DNA of 15,672 nt. Origin: Rubrobacteraceae bacterium (GTDB lineage Bacteria > Actinomycetota > Rubrobacteria > Rubrobacterales > Rubrobacteraceae). The notes under the pieces were generated by a model. The model saw only the letters and a program-made list of their open reading frames with translations. It was not told the DNA's origin and searched no databases. This document shows positions 1-6,566 of this stretch, in pieces. The stretch is from the NCBI GenBank assembly GCA_030447045.1, contig JAUJMB010000021.1, forward strand, positions 1-15,672, given 5' to 3'. The first letter of the stretch is position 1; each line of letters opens with the position of its first letter. The position numbers and the translations under genes were made by a program.

Positions 1-194
1 GGGAAGAGGGGGTCGGGGGGCCAGAGGAGGCGTGAGATCCTGCCGACGGCGACCAAGAAGTTCTGCACCGAGTACCAGAAGAGCTTGCCGTCGCCGTTGG
101 ACGAGGACTCTTCGAGGTCCTGCAGCGCTATCATGACAAACTGGCACTGCCGCTCTACTTCCCTCTGATATTGCCTCAGTAGATGCTTCTCCAT
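1..194 (-). CDS. Hypothetical protein, N-terminal part (runs off the left edge)
   Basis: An open frame starts with ATG at 194 and reads leftward to the window edge without a stop, giving 64 residues. The start is supported by a purine-rich GAGGGG about 4 nt upstream. The protein begins MEKHLLRQYQREVERQCQFV and continues with LQDLEESS, SNGDGKLFWYSVQNFLVAVGRISRLLW in two stretches. It looks soluble and mostly helical, with charged residues early and aromatic residues later. I do not recognise a family. It lies 49 nt downstream of the Crp/Fnr-type regulator on the same strand and may share its transcript. The short length and missing C-terminus prevent any functional call. Confidence 0.6.
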   Translation of the reverse strand, partial: MEKHLLRQYQREVERQCQFVMIALQDLEESSSNGDGKLFWYSVQNFLVAVGRISRLLWPPDPLF

Positions 195-243
195 TACCCC
201 TCGCGATCTCTTGGTGTGGTGGTGTCGTGGCGTATCCGTACCC

Positions 244-933
244 CTATTGCTCCGGGGCAACCCCCTCGGCCGCCTTCTTGAGGGTTTCCAGGTCCGCGGC
301 GTGGATGTAGCGACGCCTCACCTCGACGGCGCCGGCGTCCCTGAGCCGGGCGAACGCCCGGGTAACGGCCTCGCGGTTCGCCCCGATCATGGTCCCCAGG
401 TGCTGGTGGGTGTAGCGGACCGGTATCTTGTACCCGTCGCTGGTCCTTATGCCCTGGGTCTCGACGAGCTCCAGGATCAGGTCCGCCAGCCGGGCCGGGA
501 CCTCCTTGAGGCCCAAGCCTTCCATGCGGGCCTCGTAGGCGGCCAGCCGCTCGCTCAAGAGGTGAACGAGCTGCAGCCCCACGGCCGGCTTGTCCAGCAC
601 GAGGCGCTCGACGTCGGCGCGGCACATCGCGCTTATCTCTGACTCCTCCATGGCCTGGGCGTAGGAGGCGCGCAGCCGCTGGCCGGTGAGCGCCATCTCC
701 CCGAAGACGGTCCCGCTCTCGAAGACGGAGAGCGTGAGCTCCCGGCCCTCGGGCAGGGCCCGGTAGATGCGCACCCGCCCACTCTGGAGCACGAAGAGCG
801 TCTCGGAGAGGTCCATCGGGGTGTAGAAGACCTCGCCGGCCCCAACCCTGGTGTTGAGGTTCTGCCAGTTGATCTTCTCGATCTCTTCCGATGAGAGCGG
901 CTCGAAGACGTCCACCAGACTGAGCAGCCTCAC
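244..933 (-). CDS. Crp/Fnr-family transcriptional regulator
   Basis: A 229-residue DNA-binding regulator. Residues about 10-115 form a cyclic-nucleotide-binding-type beta barrel, with the cassette GTVFGEMALTGQRLRASYA near 74-92. A long helix follows, then a winged helix-turn-helix at about 170-210 (YTHQHLGTMIGANREAVTRA, then RLRDAGAVEV). The TRAFARL recognition-helix region is typical of Crp/Fnr proteins. There is no N-terminal cysteine cluster, so an Fnr-type iron-sulfur sensor is unlikely. The effector is unknown. The reading frame is open up to 1044, but the GTG at 933 is chosen because GGGGGGAG lies 5 nt upstream and the conserved domain starts right after it. The upstream 37 codons are arginine- and glycine-rich and look non-coding. 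The gene is monocistronic or shares a transcript with the unknown gene at 1..194. Confidence 0.9.
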   Translation of the reverse strand: MRLLSLVDVFEPLSSEEIEKINWQNLNTRVGAGEVFYTPMDLSETLFVLQSGRVRIYRALPEGRELTLSVFESGTVFGEMALTGQRLRASYAQAMEESEISAMCRADVERLVLDKPAVGLQLVHLLSERLAAYEARMEGLGLKEVPARLADLILELVETQGIRTSDGYKIPVRYTHQHLGTMIGANREAVTRAFARLRDAGAVEVRRRYIHAADLETLKKAAEGVAPEQ

Positions 934-1375
934 GTGGTCTCCCCCCACCGCGTTCTCCTGCCTCAACCCCGTCACCGCACACCCCCAAACGCGGCCCGCC
1001 GCACGCCCGACTGGCACGCTCCAGTCTCGCCCGTTCTCGCACACATCACATCAATCTAGCAGATAAGGCAAGCCACCCCATACACGCCGAACCCGGAGAC
1101 CGGGAGCCGTCCGATTCCGGGCCGGCGCGGCTGGCCTCCACGCGGACGACGAGATCGTCACACACCGCCCGGGCGAGCCCGGCAGAGGGAAGCTCGACAT
1201 ACCAACCGCGATACCCAACGCCCAGCGTACTCGGGCCACGGTCCGGGCGACGATAAGGACGTGGCTACCGCGTCATCCGAGGCAACGCCCTCCGAAGGGC
1301 CATCCAGCCCGGCGTTGCCGGCAGGCAGGGTTCCGCCGTCGGTTGTGGGGGTGCCCCGGCCTTCGCGGCGCGGGG
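934..1375. other. Intergenic region between the acyltransferase and Crp genes
   Basis: No credible gene is visible in these 442 bases; the open frames here are high-GC artefacts. On the minus strand, TAGATT (1058 to 1053) could serve as a -10 box for the Crp gene, but it has no convincing -35 and would leave a leader of over 100 nt. The only clear structure is the inverted repeat at 1281..1319. Confidence 0.5.
1281..1319. repeat. Inverted repeat with 9-bp perfect arms, downstream of the acyltransferase gene
   Basis: GGCAACGCC (1281-1289) pairs perfectly with GGCGTTGCC (1311-1319) across a 21-nt loop. The 5' side and loop also contain a competing small hairpin, CCCT-CCGA-AGGG (1288-1299). It lies about 57 nt past the stop of the minus-strand gene that ends at 1376, so it may act as an RNA 3'-end structure or terminator. 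There is no T-tract, so an intrinsic terminator is not proven. Confidence 0.5.
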
Positions 1376-2506
1376 TCAGTCCTTGTACGGGTCGTGCCGG
1401 GAGTACTCCTCGACGGCGCGGTCGAGGTACTCTTTTTCTTCTTCGACGAACCGCCCGATGGCCCGCCTGAAGGCCGGGTGCCTGAGGTCGTGGACGCTGT
1501 AGGTGAGCGTGGGCAGGAAGCCGCGCGCGAGTTTGTGCTCGCCCTGGGCACCGGCCTCGAAGAGCTTGATCCCCCGCCCTATGGCGAACTCGATGGTCTG
1601 GTAGTAGCACAGCTCGAAGTGGAGGTTGCGCCGATCCTCGACCGCCCCCCAGTGACGCCCGAAGAGCGCCGCGTCCTTGTAGAAGTTGATGGTCCCTGCC
1701 ACCGGCCGCCCCCTCCCGTCCCTGGCGAGCACGAAGAGCAGGCGGTCCTTCATCGTCCGGAAGACCTCCCCGAAAAACTCCCTGTTGAGGTAGGGGGAGC
1801 CCCACTTCCTGTCCGCGGTCGACATGTAGAAGCGGTACATCATGCCCGCGTGCTCCGGCCGCAAGGCGTCCCCGGTCAGCCGCTCTATCGTCAGGTCGCC
1901 GTCGAGCTGGCGGCGCTCGCGCGAGATCTGACGCCGCCGCTTGCTCGTGAGCGCCCCGAGGTAGTCATCGAACGACCGGTGGCCCCTGTTTCGCCAGTGG
2001 AACTGCAGGGAGTGCCGGACGGCGTACCCGCGCTCCTCGAACTCCTTGAGATCCCCCTCCGGCACGAAGAGCGCGTGCGTAGAGCTCGCCCGGTTCTCCT
2101 CGCCTACCTCCCTGGCCGCGTCGAGCAACACGCGCGTCACGGCCTCCCGGTCGGCGTCGGGCGCGACGAGCACCTTGGGACCGGTCGCGGGCGTGAACGG
2201 GACGGCGGCCACCAGCTTCGGGTAGTAGGAGAGCCCGTTCTGGTGGTAGGCGTGCGCCCACTCCCAGTCAAAGACGTACTCCCCGTAGGAATCCGTCTTG
2301 AGGTAGAGGGGCATGGCGCCCACGAGCCGCCCGTCGGCCTCGCAGACGAGGTGGACCGGCGACCACCCGCTGCCGGGTCCCACGCTCCCCGACTTCTCCA
2401 GGGCGTCCAGGAACTCGTAGTCGAAGAACGGGAAGTCCGGCGACTCCAGCGGGCGCCAGGCCTCAGCACCCACCCGCTCCACGGCGTCGACGAGCCCGAC
2501 GCGCAT
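1376..2506 (-). CDS. COG3146 (FemAB-like, GNAT-fold) acyltransferase
   Basis: A 376-residue protein of the COG3146/DUF482 family, described as GNAT-fold or peptidoglycan bridge (FemAB)-like. Family hallmarks are all present: FPFFDYEFLDALEKSGSVG near the N-terminus, GWSPVHL, PLYLKTDSYGEYVFDWEWAH, YYPKLVAAVPFTPATG, RRRQISRERR, FYMSTADRKWGSPYLNREFF, AGTINFYKDAALFGRHWG, LHFELCYYQTIEFAI, and EAGAQGEHKLARGFLPT. Length is normal for the family. The substrate is not known, and the peptidoglycan link is by homology only. The frame is open up to 2614, but the ATG at 2506 is preferred because the conserved region starts there and the extension would overlap the XRE gene. It lies 22 nt downstream of the XRE gene and is probably co-transcribed with it. 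Confidence 0.92.
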   Translation of the reverse strand: MRVGLVDAVERVGAEAWRPLESPDFPFFDYEFLDALEKSGSVGPGSGWSPVHLVCEADGRLVGAMPLYLKTDSYGEYVFDWEWAHAYHQNGLSYYPKLVAAVPFTPATGPKVLVAPDADREAVTRVLLDAAREVGEENRASSTHALFVPEGDLKEFEERGYAVRHSLQFHWRNRGHRSFDDYLGALTSKRRRQISRERRQLDGDLTIERLTGDALRPEHAGMMYRFYMSTADRKWGSPYLNREFFGEVFRTMKDRLLFVLARDGRGRPVAGTINFYKDAALFGRHWGAVEDRRNLHFELCYYQTIEFAIGRGIKLFEAGAQGEHKLARGFLPTLTYSVHDLRHPAFRRAIGRFVEEEKEYLDRAVEEYSRHDPYKD

Positions 2507-2528
2507 CGTTCCGGCGGAGGAGATAGTC

Positions 2529-2801
2529 CTAGAATCCGATCTTCTTGTCCGGGTCGGCCTTCCCGGGTGCCTCCTCAGCCCCCTCCACAGGTCCCTCATC
2601 CAGGTACTCCACACCCCCCATGAGCATCTGCGGCCTCACGTCGAGGCCGAGGGCGAGCTTGCGGATCGTGGAGGGGTAGGCCCGGCGCTGGCCCGTCTCG
2701 AGCTTCGAGATCGTGTCCCGCGCCACCCCGCTCCTGTCCGCCAACTGCTCCTGGCTCATCACCGCCCGCAACCTGAGCACCCGCAAACGATCCGGCTCCA
2801 A
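2529..2801 (-). CDS. XRE-family helix-turn-helix regulator
   Basis: A 90-residue protein. Residues about 4-58 form a complete Cro/cI (XRE) HTH: LRLRAVMSQEQLADRSGV, then ARDTISKLETGQRRAYPST and IRKLALGLDV. The C-terminal 30 residues are acidic and then lysine-rich (DPDKKIGF), with no recognisable sensor domain. The start codon is TTG at 2801, chosen because GGAGG lies 9 nt upstream (2811-2815 on the plus strand) and the HTH begins immediately. It is divergent from clpP, with about 100 bp between them, and sits 22 nt upstream of the acyltransferase gene. It may therefore repress its own operon and perhaps clpP. It does not look like ClgR, the known actinobacterial clp activator, although that is also an XRE protein. 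Confidence 0.88.
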   Translation of the reverse strand: MEPDRLRVLRLRAVMSQEQLADRSGVARDTISKLETGQRRAYPSTIRKLALGLDVRPQMLMGGVEYLDEGPVEGAEEAPGKADPDKKIGF

Positions 2802-2816
2802 CGTCCTCTACCTCCA

Positions 2817-2848
2817 AAACACTGCAAAAAACTTGCCGAAACACTGCA
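2817..2848. repeat. Pair of 10-bp direct repeats in the XRE/clpP intergenic region
   Basis: AAACACTGCA occurs at 2817-2826 and again at 2839-2848. The copies are 22 bp apart, close to two helical turns, so both would face the same side of the DNA. They lie between the XRE ribosome site and the clpP promoter, which suits an operator for a regulator binding as tandem units. The divergent XRE protein is the obvious candidate, but that is inference. Confidence 0.5.
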
Positions 2849-2870
2849 TCAATGTTACTCTCCGGCAAGT
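2831..2870. promoter_or_regulatory. Probable clpP promoter within an 8-bp inverted repeat
   Basis: ACTTGCCG (2831-2838) and CGGCAAGT (2863-2870) are perfect inverted arms 24 nt apart. The left arm contains TTGCCG (2833-2838), a plausible -35. A 17-nt spacer leads to TACTCT (2856-2861), a TANNNT-type -10, predicting transcription start near 2868 toward clpP. On the minus strand TATACT (2873 to 2868) is a good -10 for the XRE gene but lacks a -35. The arms therefore overlap both promoters and could form an operator. Confidence 0.45.
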
Positions 2871-2904
2871 ATAGCCCGTAGGCGAGAGAGAGGTGGGCGC
2901 AGGG

Positions 2905-3525
2905 ATGGGTTCAGATCCGAGGCTGGTAATCCCGTACGTGACGGAGCAGAGCCCCAGGGGCGAGCGGACGATGGACATCTACTCGCGGCTGTTGAAGGAC
3001 AGGATCATCTTCCTGGGTACTCCGGTGGACGACCAGGTCGCCAACGTGATCATGGCGCAGCTCCTGCACCTCGATTCCGAGGATCCCGAGCAGGACATAA
3101 ACGTCTACATAAACTCGCCCGGCGGGAGCATCTCGGCCATGCTCGCGATCCACGACACCATGCGCTTCGTCAACGCCGACGTGGCGACGACAGCTTTGGG
3201 GATGGCGGCGTCCGCCGGGGCGTTCCTGCTCGCGTCGGGGACGAAGGGCAAGAGGAGCGCGCTGCCGAACACCCGCATACTCCTGCACCAGCCGGCCATC
3301 CAGGGTGGCCTCGGGGGGCAGGCCTCCGACGTCGAGATCCACGCCAAGGAGATCGTCTTCACCAAGCGCAGGATCAACGAGATAATGGCCGAGGCGACGG
3401 GCCAGCCGTTCGAGAAGATCGAACGCGACACCGACCGCGACTACATCCTGAGCCCCGAGGAGGCCGTGGAGTACGGCGTCATAGATCAGGTCGTCACGCG
3501 TCCCGGCGAGGGCGTCTCGGGCTAG
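2905..3525 (+). CDS. clpP: ATP-dependent Clp protease proteolytic subunit ClpP
   Basis: A 206-residue serine peptidase that forms the barrel of the Clp protease and degrades substrates fed by ClpX/ClpC ATPases in the cytoplasm. The catalytic triad is visible: Ser103 in [11 protein letters not shown], His128 in ILLHQP and Asp179 in [17 protein letters not shown]. The [16 protein letters not shown]-terminal segment and INSPGGS are typical, and the length is normal. The ATG at 2905 is preferred, with AGAGAGGTGG upstream as the ribosome site; a GTG at 2893 in the same frame would add four residues. No clpX is adjacent, so this may be one of several clpP copies. The gap of 25 nt to the phosphoesterase suggests a shared transcript. 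Confidence 0.96.
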   Translation: MGSDPRLVIPYVTEQSPRGERTMDIYSRLLKDRIIFLGTPVDDQVANVIMAQLLHLDSEDPEQDINVYINSPGGSISAMLAIHDTMRFVNADVATTALGMAASAGAFLLASGTKGKRSALPNTRILLHQPAIQGGLGGQASDVEIHAKEIVFTKRRINEIMAEATGQPFEKIERDTDRDYILSPEEAVEYGVIDQVVTRPGEGVSG

Positions 3526-3550
3526 CGACCGGGCCGACGGGAGGACGCTC

Positions 3551-4249
3551 GTGCGGGTCGCCCTGATCTCGGACCTCCACGGCAACCTGGCCGCCCTGGA
3601 GGCGGTCCTGGACGACCTCGCCCGCGAGCTTCCCGACCGGGTCCTGTGCCTCGGCGACGTGGCCGCCACCGGCCCCCGGCCGCGCGAGACCGTCGAGCGC
3701 CTGCGCGAGGTGGGATGCCCGGTCGTCATGGGCAACGCCGACGCCGTCCTGCTCGGTCCCATACCGGACCCCGAGGACGAAGGGATGCGCAGGATCCTGG
3801 AGATCGACCGCTGGTGCTCCGAGCAGCTCTCCGCGGAGCACCTCGACTTCATAGGCGGCTTCCGGCCAACGCTGAGCGTGGCCCTCGATCGAGGGGACGA
3901 TCTGCTCTGCTTTCACGGTTCGCCGCGCTCGTTCGACGACGCCATCGTCGCCGCGACCCCCGAAGAGGAACTCCGGGACATGCTCTCGGGCCACGAGCCC
4001 ACGGTGATGGCCGGCGGTCACACGCACGAGCAACTGCTGCGCCAGCACGCCGGGACCACGCTCGTCAACCCCGGCAGCGTTGGCCTCCATCCACCGTTCG
4101 CCGGGTACGCGCTGGTCTCTTCGGAGGACGGCCGTCTGGGCTTCGAGTTCCGGCGCCTGCCGCTGCCCGCCGAGCAGATCCGTCGGGACGCGCTGGAGAG
4201 CGGCATGCCGCACGCCGACTGGTGGGCGGGCTTGTGGGAGGAGGGTTAG
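3551..4249 (+). CDS. YfcE/MJ0936-type metallophosphoesterase
   Basis: A 232-residue calcineurin-like phosphoesterase of the Metallophos_2 type. The metal-binding motifs occur in order: ISDLHGN (Asp8, His10), CLGDV (Asp36), GNAD (Asn62), FHGSP (His122), GGHTH (His157, His159) and the closing NPGSVG near 173-178. These ligate two metal ions and hydrolyse a phosphoester; the natural substrate cannot be told from sequence. There is no signal peptide, so it is cytosolic. The GTG start at 3551 is set by GGGAGGA 6 nt upstream and by the motif only eight residues in. The stop TAG (4247-4249) directly abuts the next gene's ATG, indicating translational coupling. Confidence 0.93.
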   Translation: MRVALISDLHGNLAALEAVLDDLARELPDRVLCLGDVAATGPRPRETVERLREVGCPVVMGNADAVLLGPIPDPEDEGMRRILEIDRWCSEQLSAEHLDFIGGFRPTLSVALDRGDDLLCFHGSPRSFDDAIVAATPEEELRDMLSGHEPTVMAGGHTHEQLLRQHAGTTLVNPGSVGLHPPFAGYALVSSEDGRLGFEFRRLPLPAEQIRRDALESGMPHADWWAGLWEEG

Positions 4250-5239
4250 ATGGACCTCTTGATCCTGGGCGGTACCCGGTTTCTCGGCCGGCACCTCGTC
4301 GAGGCGGCGCTCCGGCGCGGGCACCGGGTAACGCTCTTCAACCGGGGGGAGAGCAACCCCGGCCTCTTCCCAGAAGTGGAGGAACTGCGGGGCGAGCGCG
4401 GCGGGGATCTCTCGCCCCTGCGGGGACGAACATGGGACGCCGCGATAGACACCAGCGGCTACCTGCCCCGCGAGGTGCGCCGTTCCGCCGGGCTCCTGGC
4501 CGGTTCGGTGGGGCACTACACGTTCGTCTCCAGCATCTCCGTCTACGAGGACTTCACCCAGACGGGCATGGACGAGGAAGCGCCGGTGCTGGCGCCACCT
4601 GACCCGGAGCCGGGGGAGATGAGCTGGGAGCTCTACGGCGGGCTCAAGGTTGGGTGCGAGCGGGCGGTGGAGGCGGCGATGCCGGGGCGGACGCTCGTGG
4701 CGCGTCCCGGCATGATCGTCGGCCCGCACGACTACACGGACCGTTTCCCGTACTGGCGCCGCCGGGTGGCCGAGGGGGGAGACGTGCTCGCTCCCGGGAA
4801 CCCCGAACAGCAGGTCCAGCTCATCGACGCGCGAGATTTGGCCGGCTGGATGCTGCGCATGGCCGAAGGGGGACGGACCGGCGTCTACAACGCCACGGGC
4901 CCGGAGCACAGGTTGACCATGCGCGGGATGCTCGAGGGCATCCGCGAGGCGACGGGGAGCGACGCCCGGTTCGTGTGGGCGTCCGAGAAGTTCTTGCTCG
5001 ACGCAGGCGTGGAGCCTTGGGAGGAGTTGCCGTTCTGGGTGCCCAGGGAGATGGCCGGCATCCTCGCGGTGGACGTTGGCCGGGCCGTGGGGGCCGGGCT
5101 GGTCTTCAGGCCGCTCGGGGAGACCGTGCGGGACGTGCCGGGGCCTGAAGACGAGAGGCCCGAGGTGGAGATAGGGGCGGGCATCTCGCGCGGGCGGGAA
5201 GAGGAGTTGCTTCGGGCCTGGCGGGGGTCCAGTCTGTAG
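4250..5239 (+). CDS. NAD-dependent epimerase/dehydratase family protein (extended SDR)
   Basis: A 329-residue Rossmann-fold protein. The nucleotide-binding loop is GGTRFLG at 7-13, with ILGGTRFLGRHLVEAALRRG covering the first beta-alpha unit. FVSSISVYEDF (92-102) supplies the Ser region and YGGLK (Tyr129, Lys133) the YxxxK catalytic pair, followed by ARPGMIVGPHDYTDRF. It resembles the CSP41/isoflavone-reductase-like subgroup often annotated as 'NAD-dependent epimerase' or 'reductase'; the substrate is unknown. Its ATG follows the previous stop codon with no gap, and the ribosome site GGGAGGAGG lies inside the end of the preceding gene. Co-expression with the phosphoesterase is therefore likely. 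Length is normal and no lesion is seen. Confidence 0.9.
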   Translation: MDLLILGGTRFLGRHLVEAALRRGHRVTLFNRGESNPGLFPEVEELRGERGGDLSPLRGRTWDAAIDTSGYLPREVRRSAGLLAGSVGHYTFVSSISVYEDFTQTGMDEEAPVLAPPDPEPGEMSWELYGGLKVGCERAVEAAMPGRTLVARPGMIVGPHDYTDRFPYWRRRVAEGGDVLAPGNPEQQVQLIDARDLAGWMLRMAEGGRTGVYNATGPEHRLTMRGMLEGIREATGSDARFVWASEKFLLDAGVEPWEELPFWVPREMAGILAVDVGRAVGAGLVFRPLGETVRDVPGPEDERPEVEIGAGISRGREEELLRAWRGSSL

Positions 5240-5265
5240 GGGACAAAGATGGGACGCGGGGCGGT

Positions 5266-5670
5266 ATGAACCTCACGCACGAGTACATGCACCACCGGAC
5301 GGGTTACGGGCTCGGGTCCTGCTGCTGGATCCGGGTCTACAAGGGCGCCGAGGGGGACGCGCCCGTCGTGGTGTGCGAAGAGCTTCCCGAGGCCGGCGGC
5401 GCGCTCACGAAGGAGGTGGCCGGGTACTTGGCGGCAGAGGTGATCCGGGATCACTTCCCCGGCGGCCTGCCGGAGCTGGAACGTCCCATGCTCTGGATCG
5501 AGCACCGCCCCGCCCGCCGCCGCGGCCCGGGCAGGTACTTTCTCCACACCTTCCCCTCCTACGCTCCCAGGCTCGTGGGCGCCGGCTTTGTCCGCCGCGT
5601 CACCCTCGGCACCTCCCGCCGCGAGCCACTCGACCCCGCGGAGGTAGCCACGCTGACCCGCGGGGTGTGA
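5266..5670 (+). CDS. Conserved-looking hypothetical protein, 134 aa
   Basis: A 134-residue protein with normal codon use for the window. It opens MNLTHEYMHHRTGYGLGSCC, with two adjacent cysteines at 19-20. It continues with a beta-rich stretch (WIRVYKGAEGDAPVVVCEELPE), a helix (TKEVAGYLAAEVIRDHF) and LWIEHRPARR. The pattern 'xxVVVCEELPxx...WIEHxP' resembles uncharacterised actinobacterial and cyanobacterial proteins I have seen, but no function is known to me. There is no signal peptide or membrane segment. The ATG at 5266 lies 26 nt after the epimerase stop with a G-rich region upstream (GGGACGCGGGGCGGT), so it is probably the last gene of the clpP-phosphoesterase-epimerase run. Confidence 0.75.
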   Translation: MNLTHEYMHHRTGYGLGSCCWIRVYKGAEGDAPVVVCEELPEAGGALTKEVAGYLAAEVIRDHFPGGLPELERPMLWIEHRPARRRGPGRYFLHTFPSYAPRLVGAGFVRRVTLGTSRREPLDPAEVATLTRGV

Positions 5671-5701
5671 GGGCGCCCGCGACGCGGCCCGCTCCGTCTC
5701 C

Positions 5702-5707
5702 TAAACT
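5702..5707 (+). promoter_or_regulatory. Candidate -10 box for a leaderless GNAT transcript
   Basis: TAAACT lies 8 nt before the ATG at 5716, and no Shine-Dalgarno sequence lies between them. Transcription would start at or within 2 nt of the start codon. No good -35 is visible. Confidence 0.4.
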
Positions 5708-5715
5708 GCGCGGCT

Positions 5716-6186
5716 ATGAGGTTCAGGCAACTCAGGGAGGCCGATCACGGCCCCGTGGTGGCGGTCGTCGACGGGTGGTGGGGCGGACGCCGGGTCGCGG
5801 GCAAGCTGCCGCGCCTCTTCTTCCGGTACTTTGCCGGGACGAGCTTCGCCGTCGAGGAGGACGGGGAGATCGTCGCCTTTCTCGTCGGCATCGTCGGCAG
5901 CCCCGCAGACGAGGCCTACGTCCACTTCGTCGGGGTCCGTCCCGATCACAGGTCGCGGGGGCTGGGTCGACGGCTCTACGGGATGTTCTTCGACGAGGCC
6001 CGCAGGCGCGGGTGCCGGTCCGTGCGAGCCATCACCTCCTCGGGCAACAGGGGCTCTATCCGCTTCCACAAGAGTTTGGGTTTCGAGATACTGGAGGGAG
6101 ACAGCGCGGAAGACGGCGTGGACGTCCACACCGATTACGACGGCGACGGGGCGAACAAGGTCGTCTTCGCGAGGAAGATACCCTGA
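5716..6186 (+). CDS. GNAT-family N-acetyltransferase
   Basis: A 156-residue single-domain GNAT. The acetyl-CoA pyrophosphate loop (motif A) is VHFVGVRPDHRSRGLGRRLY, matching the Q/RxxGxG/A signature as RSRGLG. It is followed by MFFDEARRRGCRSVRAITSSGN and the motif B segment SIRFHKSLGFEIL. The N-terminal half (MRFRQLREADHGPVVAVVDGWW) fits the substrate-binding part. The acceptor substrate is unknown. The acidic C-terminal segment with DVHTDYDGDG is unusual but may only be a loop. The ATG at 5716 has no ribosome site and probably belongs to a leaderless mRNA. It is separated by 45 nt from the preceding gene and 97 nt from the next. Confidence 0.92.
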   Translation: MRFRQLREADHGPVVAVVDGWWGGRRVAGKLPRLFFRYFAGTSFAVEEDGEIVAFLVGIVGSPADEAYVHFVGVRPDHRSRGLGRRLYGMFFDEARRRGCRSVRAITSSGNRGSIRFHKSLGFEILEGDSAEDGVDVHTDYDGDGANKVVFARKIP

Positions 6187-6283
6187 GAGCGTCTCATTGC
6201 CTGCATGGTAGAGACGGGTGGGGAGCCGGATCGTCTTGGCGGAGCCCTTGTAGTAACCTCGCACGCGACGGGAGGAGGGCCAC

Positions 6284-6475
6284 GTGGACGAGAAGAACAG
6301 CGCTACGGAGTACGGGATAAAACAGGTGGGGGACCGCTACTACCCCGTCATCGTCGACCGCGAGGCCGGCGGGCACTACGAGATCAACAACCCCATGACC
6401 GGCGGCGTCCTCAGCTACAACAACCCCGAGGCCGCCGAGAAGTACATCGAACGCGCCCGCGAGAAGGAGGCCTAG
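6284..6475 (+). CDS. Small hypothetical protein, 63 aa
   Basis: A 63-residue soluble protein beginning MDEKNSATEYGIKQVGDRYY. A central PVIVDREAGGHYEINNPMTGG is followed by SYNNPEAAEKYIERAREKEA. It is polar and charged, with likely beta strands in the middle and a C-terminal helix. I do not recognise a family. The start is GTG at 6284, supported by a strong GGGAGGAGG 5 nt upstream, which argues that the ORF is real. It stands between the GNAT gene (97 nt before) and the permease (91 nt after), and may have its own promoter. Confidence 0.72.
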   Translation: MDEKNSATEYGIKQVGDRYYPVIVDREAGGHYEINNPMTGGVLSYNNPEAAEKYIERAREKEA

Positions 6476-6509
6476 CCCCGCAAGGATCGCCCGCCTCGTA
6501 TGGATGCTC

Positions 6510-6541
6510 TAGAATGCGCCGGGTCCGGCCGGGAGGGCCGG
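6510..6541 (+). promoter_or_regulatory. Candidate -10 box and 5'-UTR hairpin upstream of the permease
   Basis: TAGAAT (6510-6515) is a good -10 sequence with no clear -35, predicting a start near 6522. The leader would then begin with a hairpin, CCGGCC (6525-6530), loop GGGAG, GGCCGG (6536-6541), shortly before the ribosome site GGGAGG (6554-6559). The hairpin could instead end transcription from upstream, though no T-run follows. Confidence 0.4.
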
Positions 6542-6566
6542 CCTACTAGACGAGGGAGGCGGTCGG

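Noticed and set aside
934..1044. 37-codon N-terminal extension of the Crp/Fnr regulator
   Set aside because: It has no family similarity and no ribosome site, whereas GTG 933 has GGGGGGAG at a good distance and the conserved domain follows directly.
1343..2623. Long open frame (426 codons) antisense to the COG3146 gene
   Set aside because: Its composition is that of a shadow frame, and the minus-strand protein carries all the family motifs.
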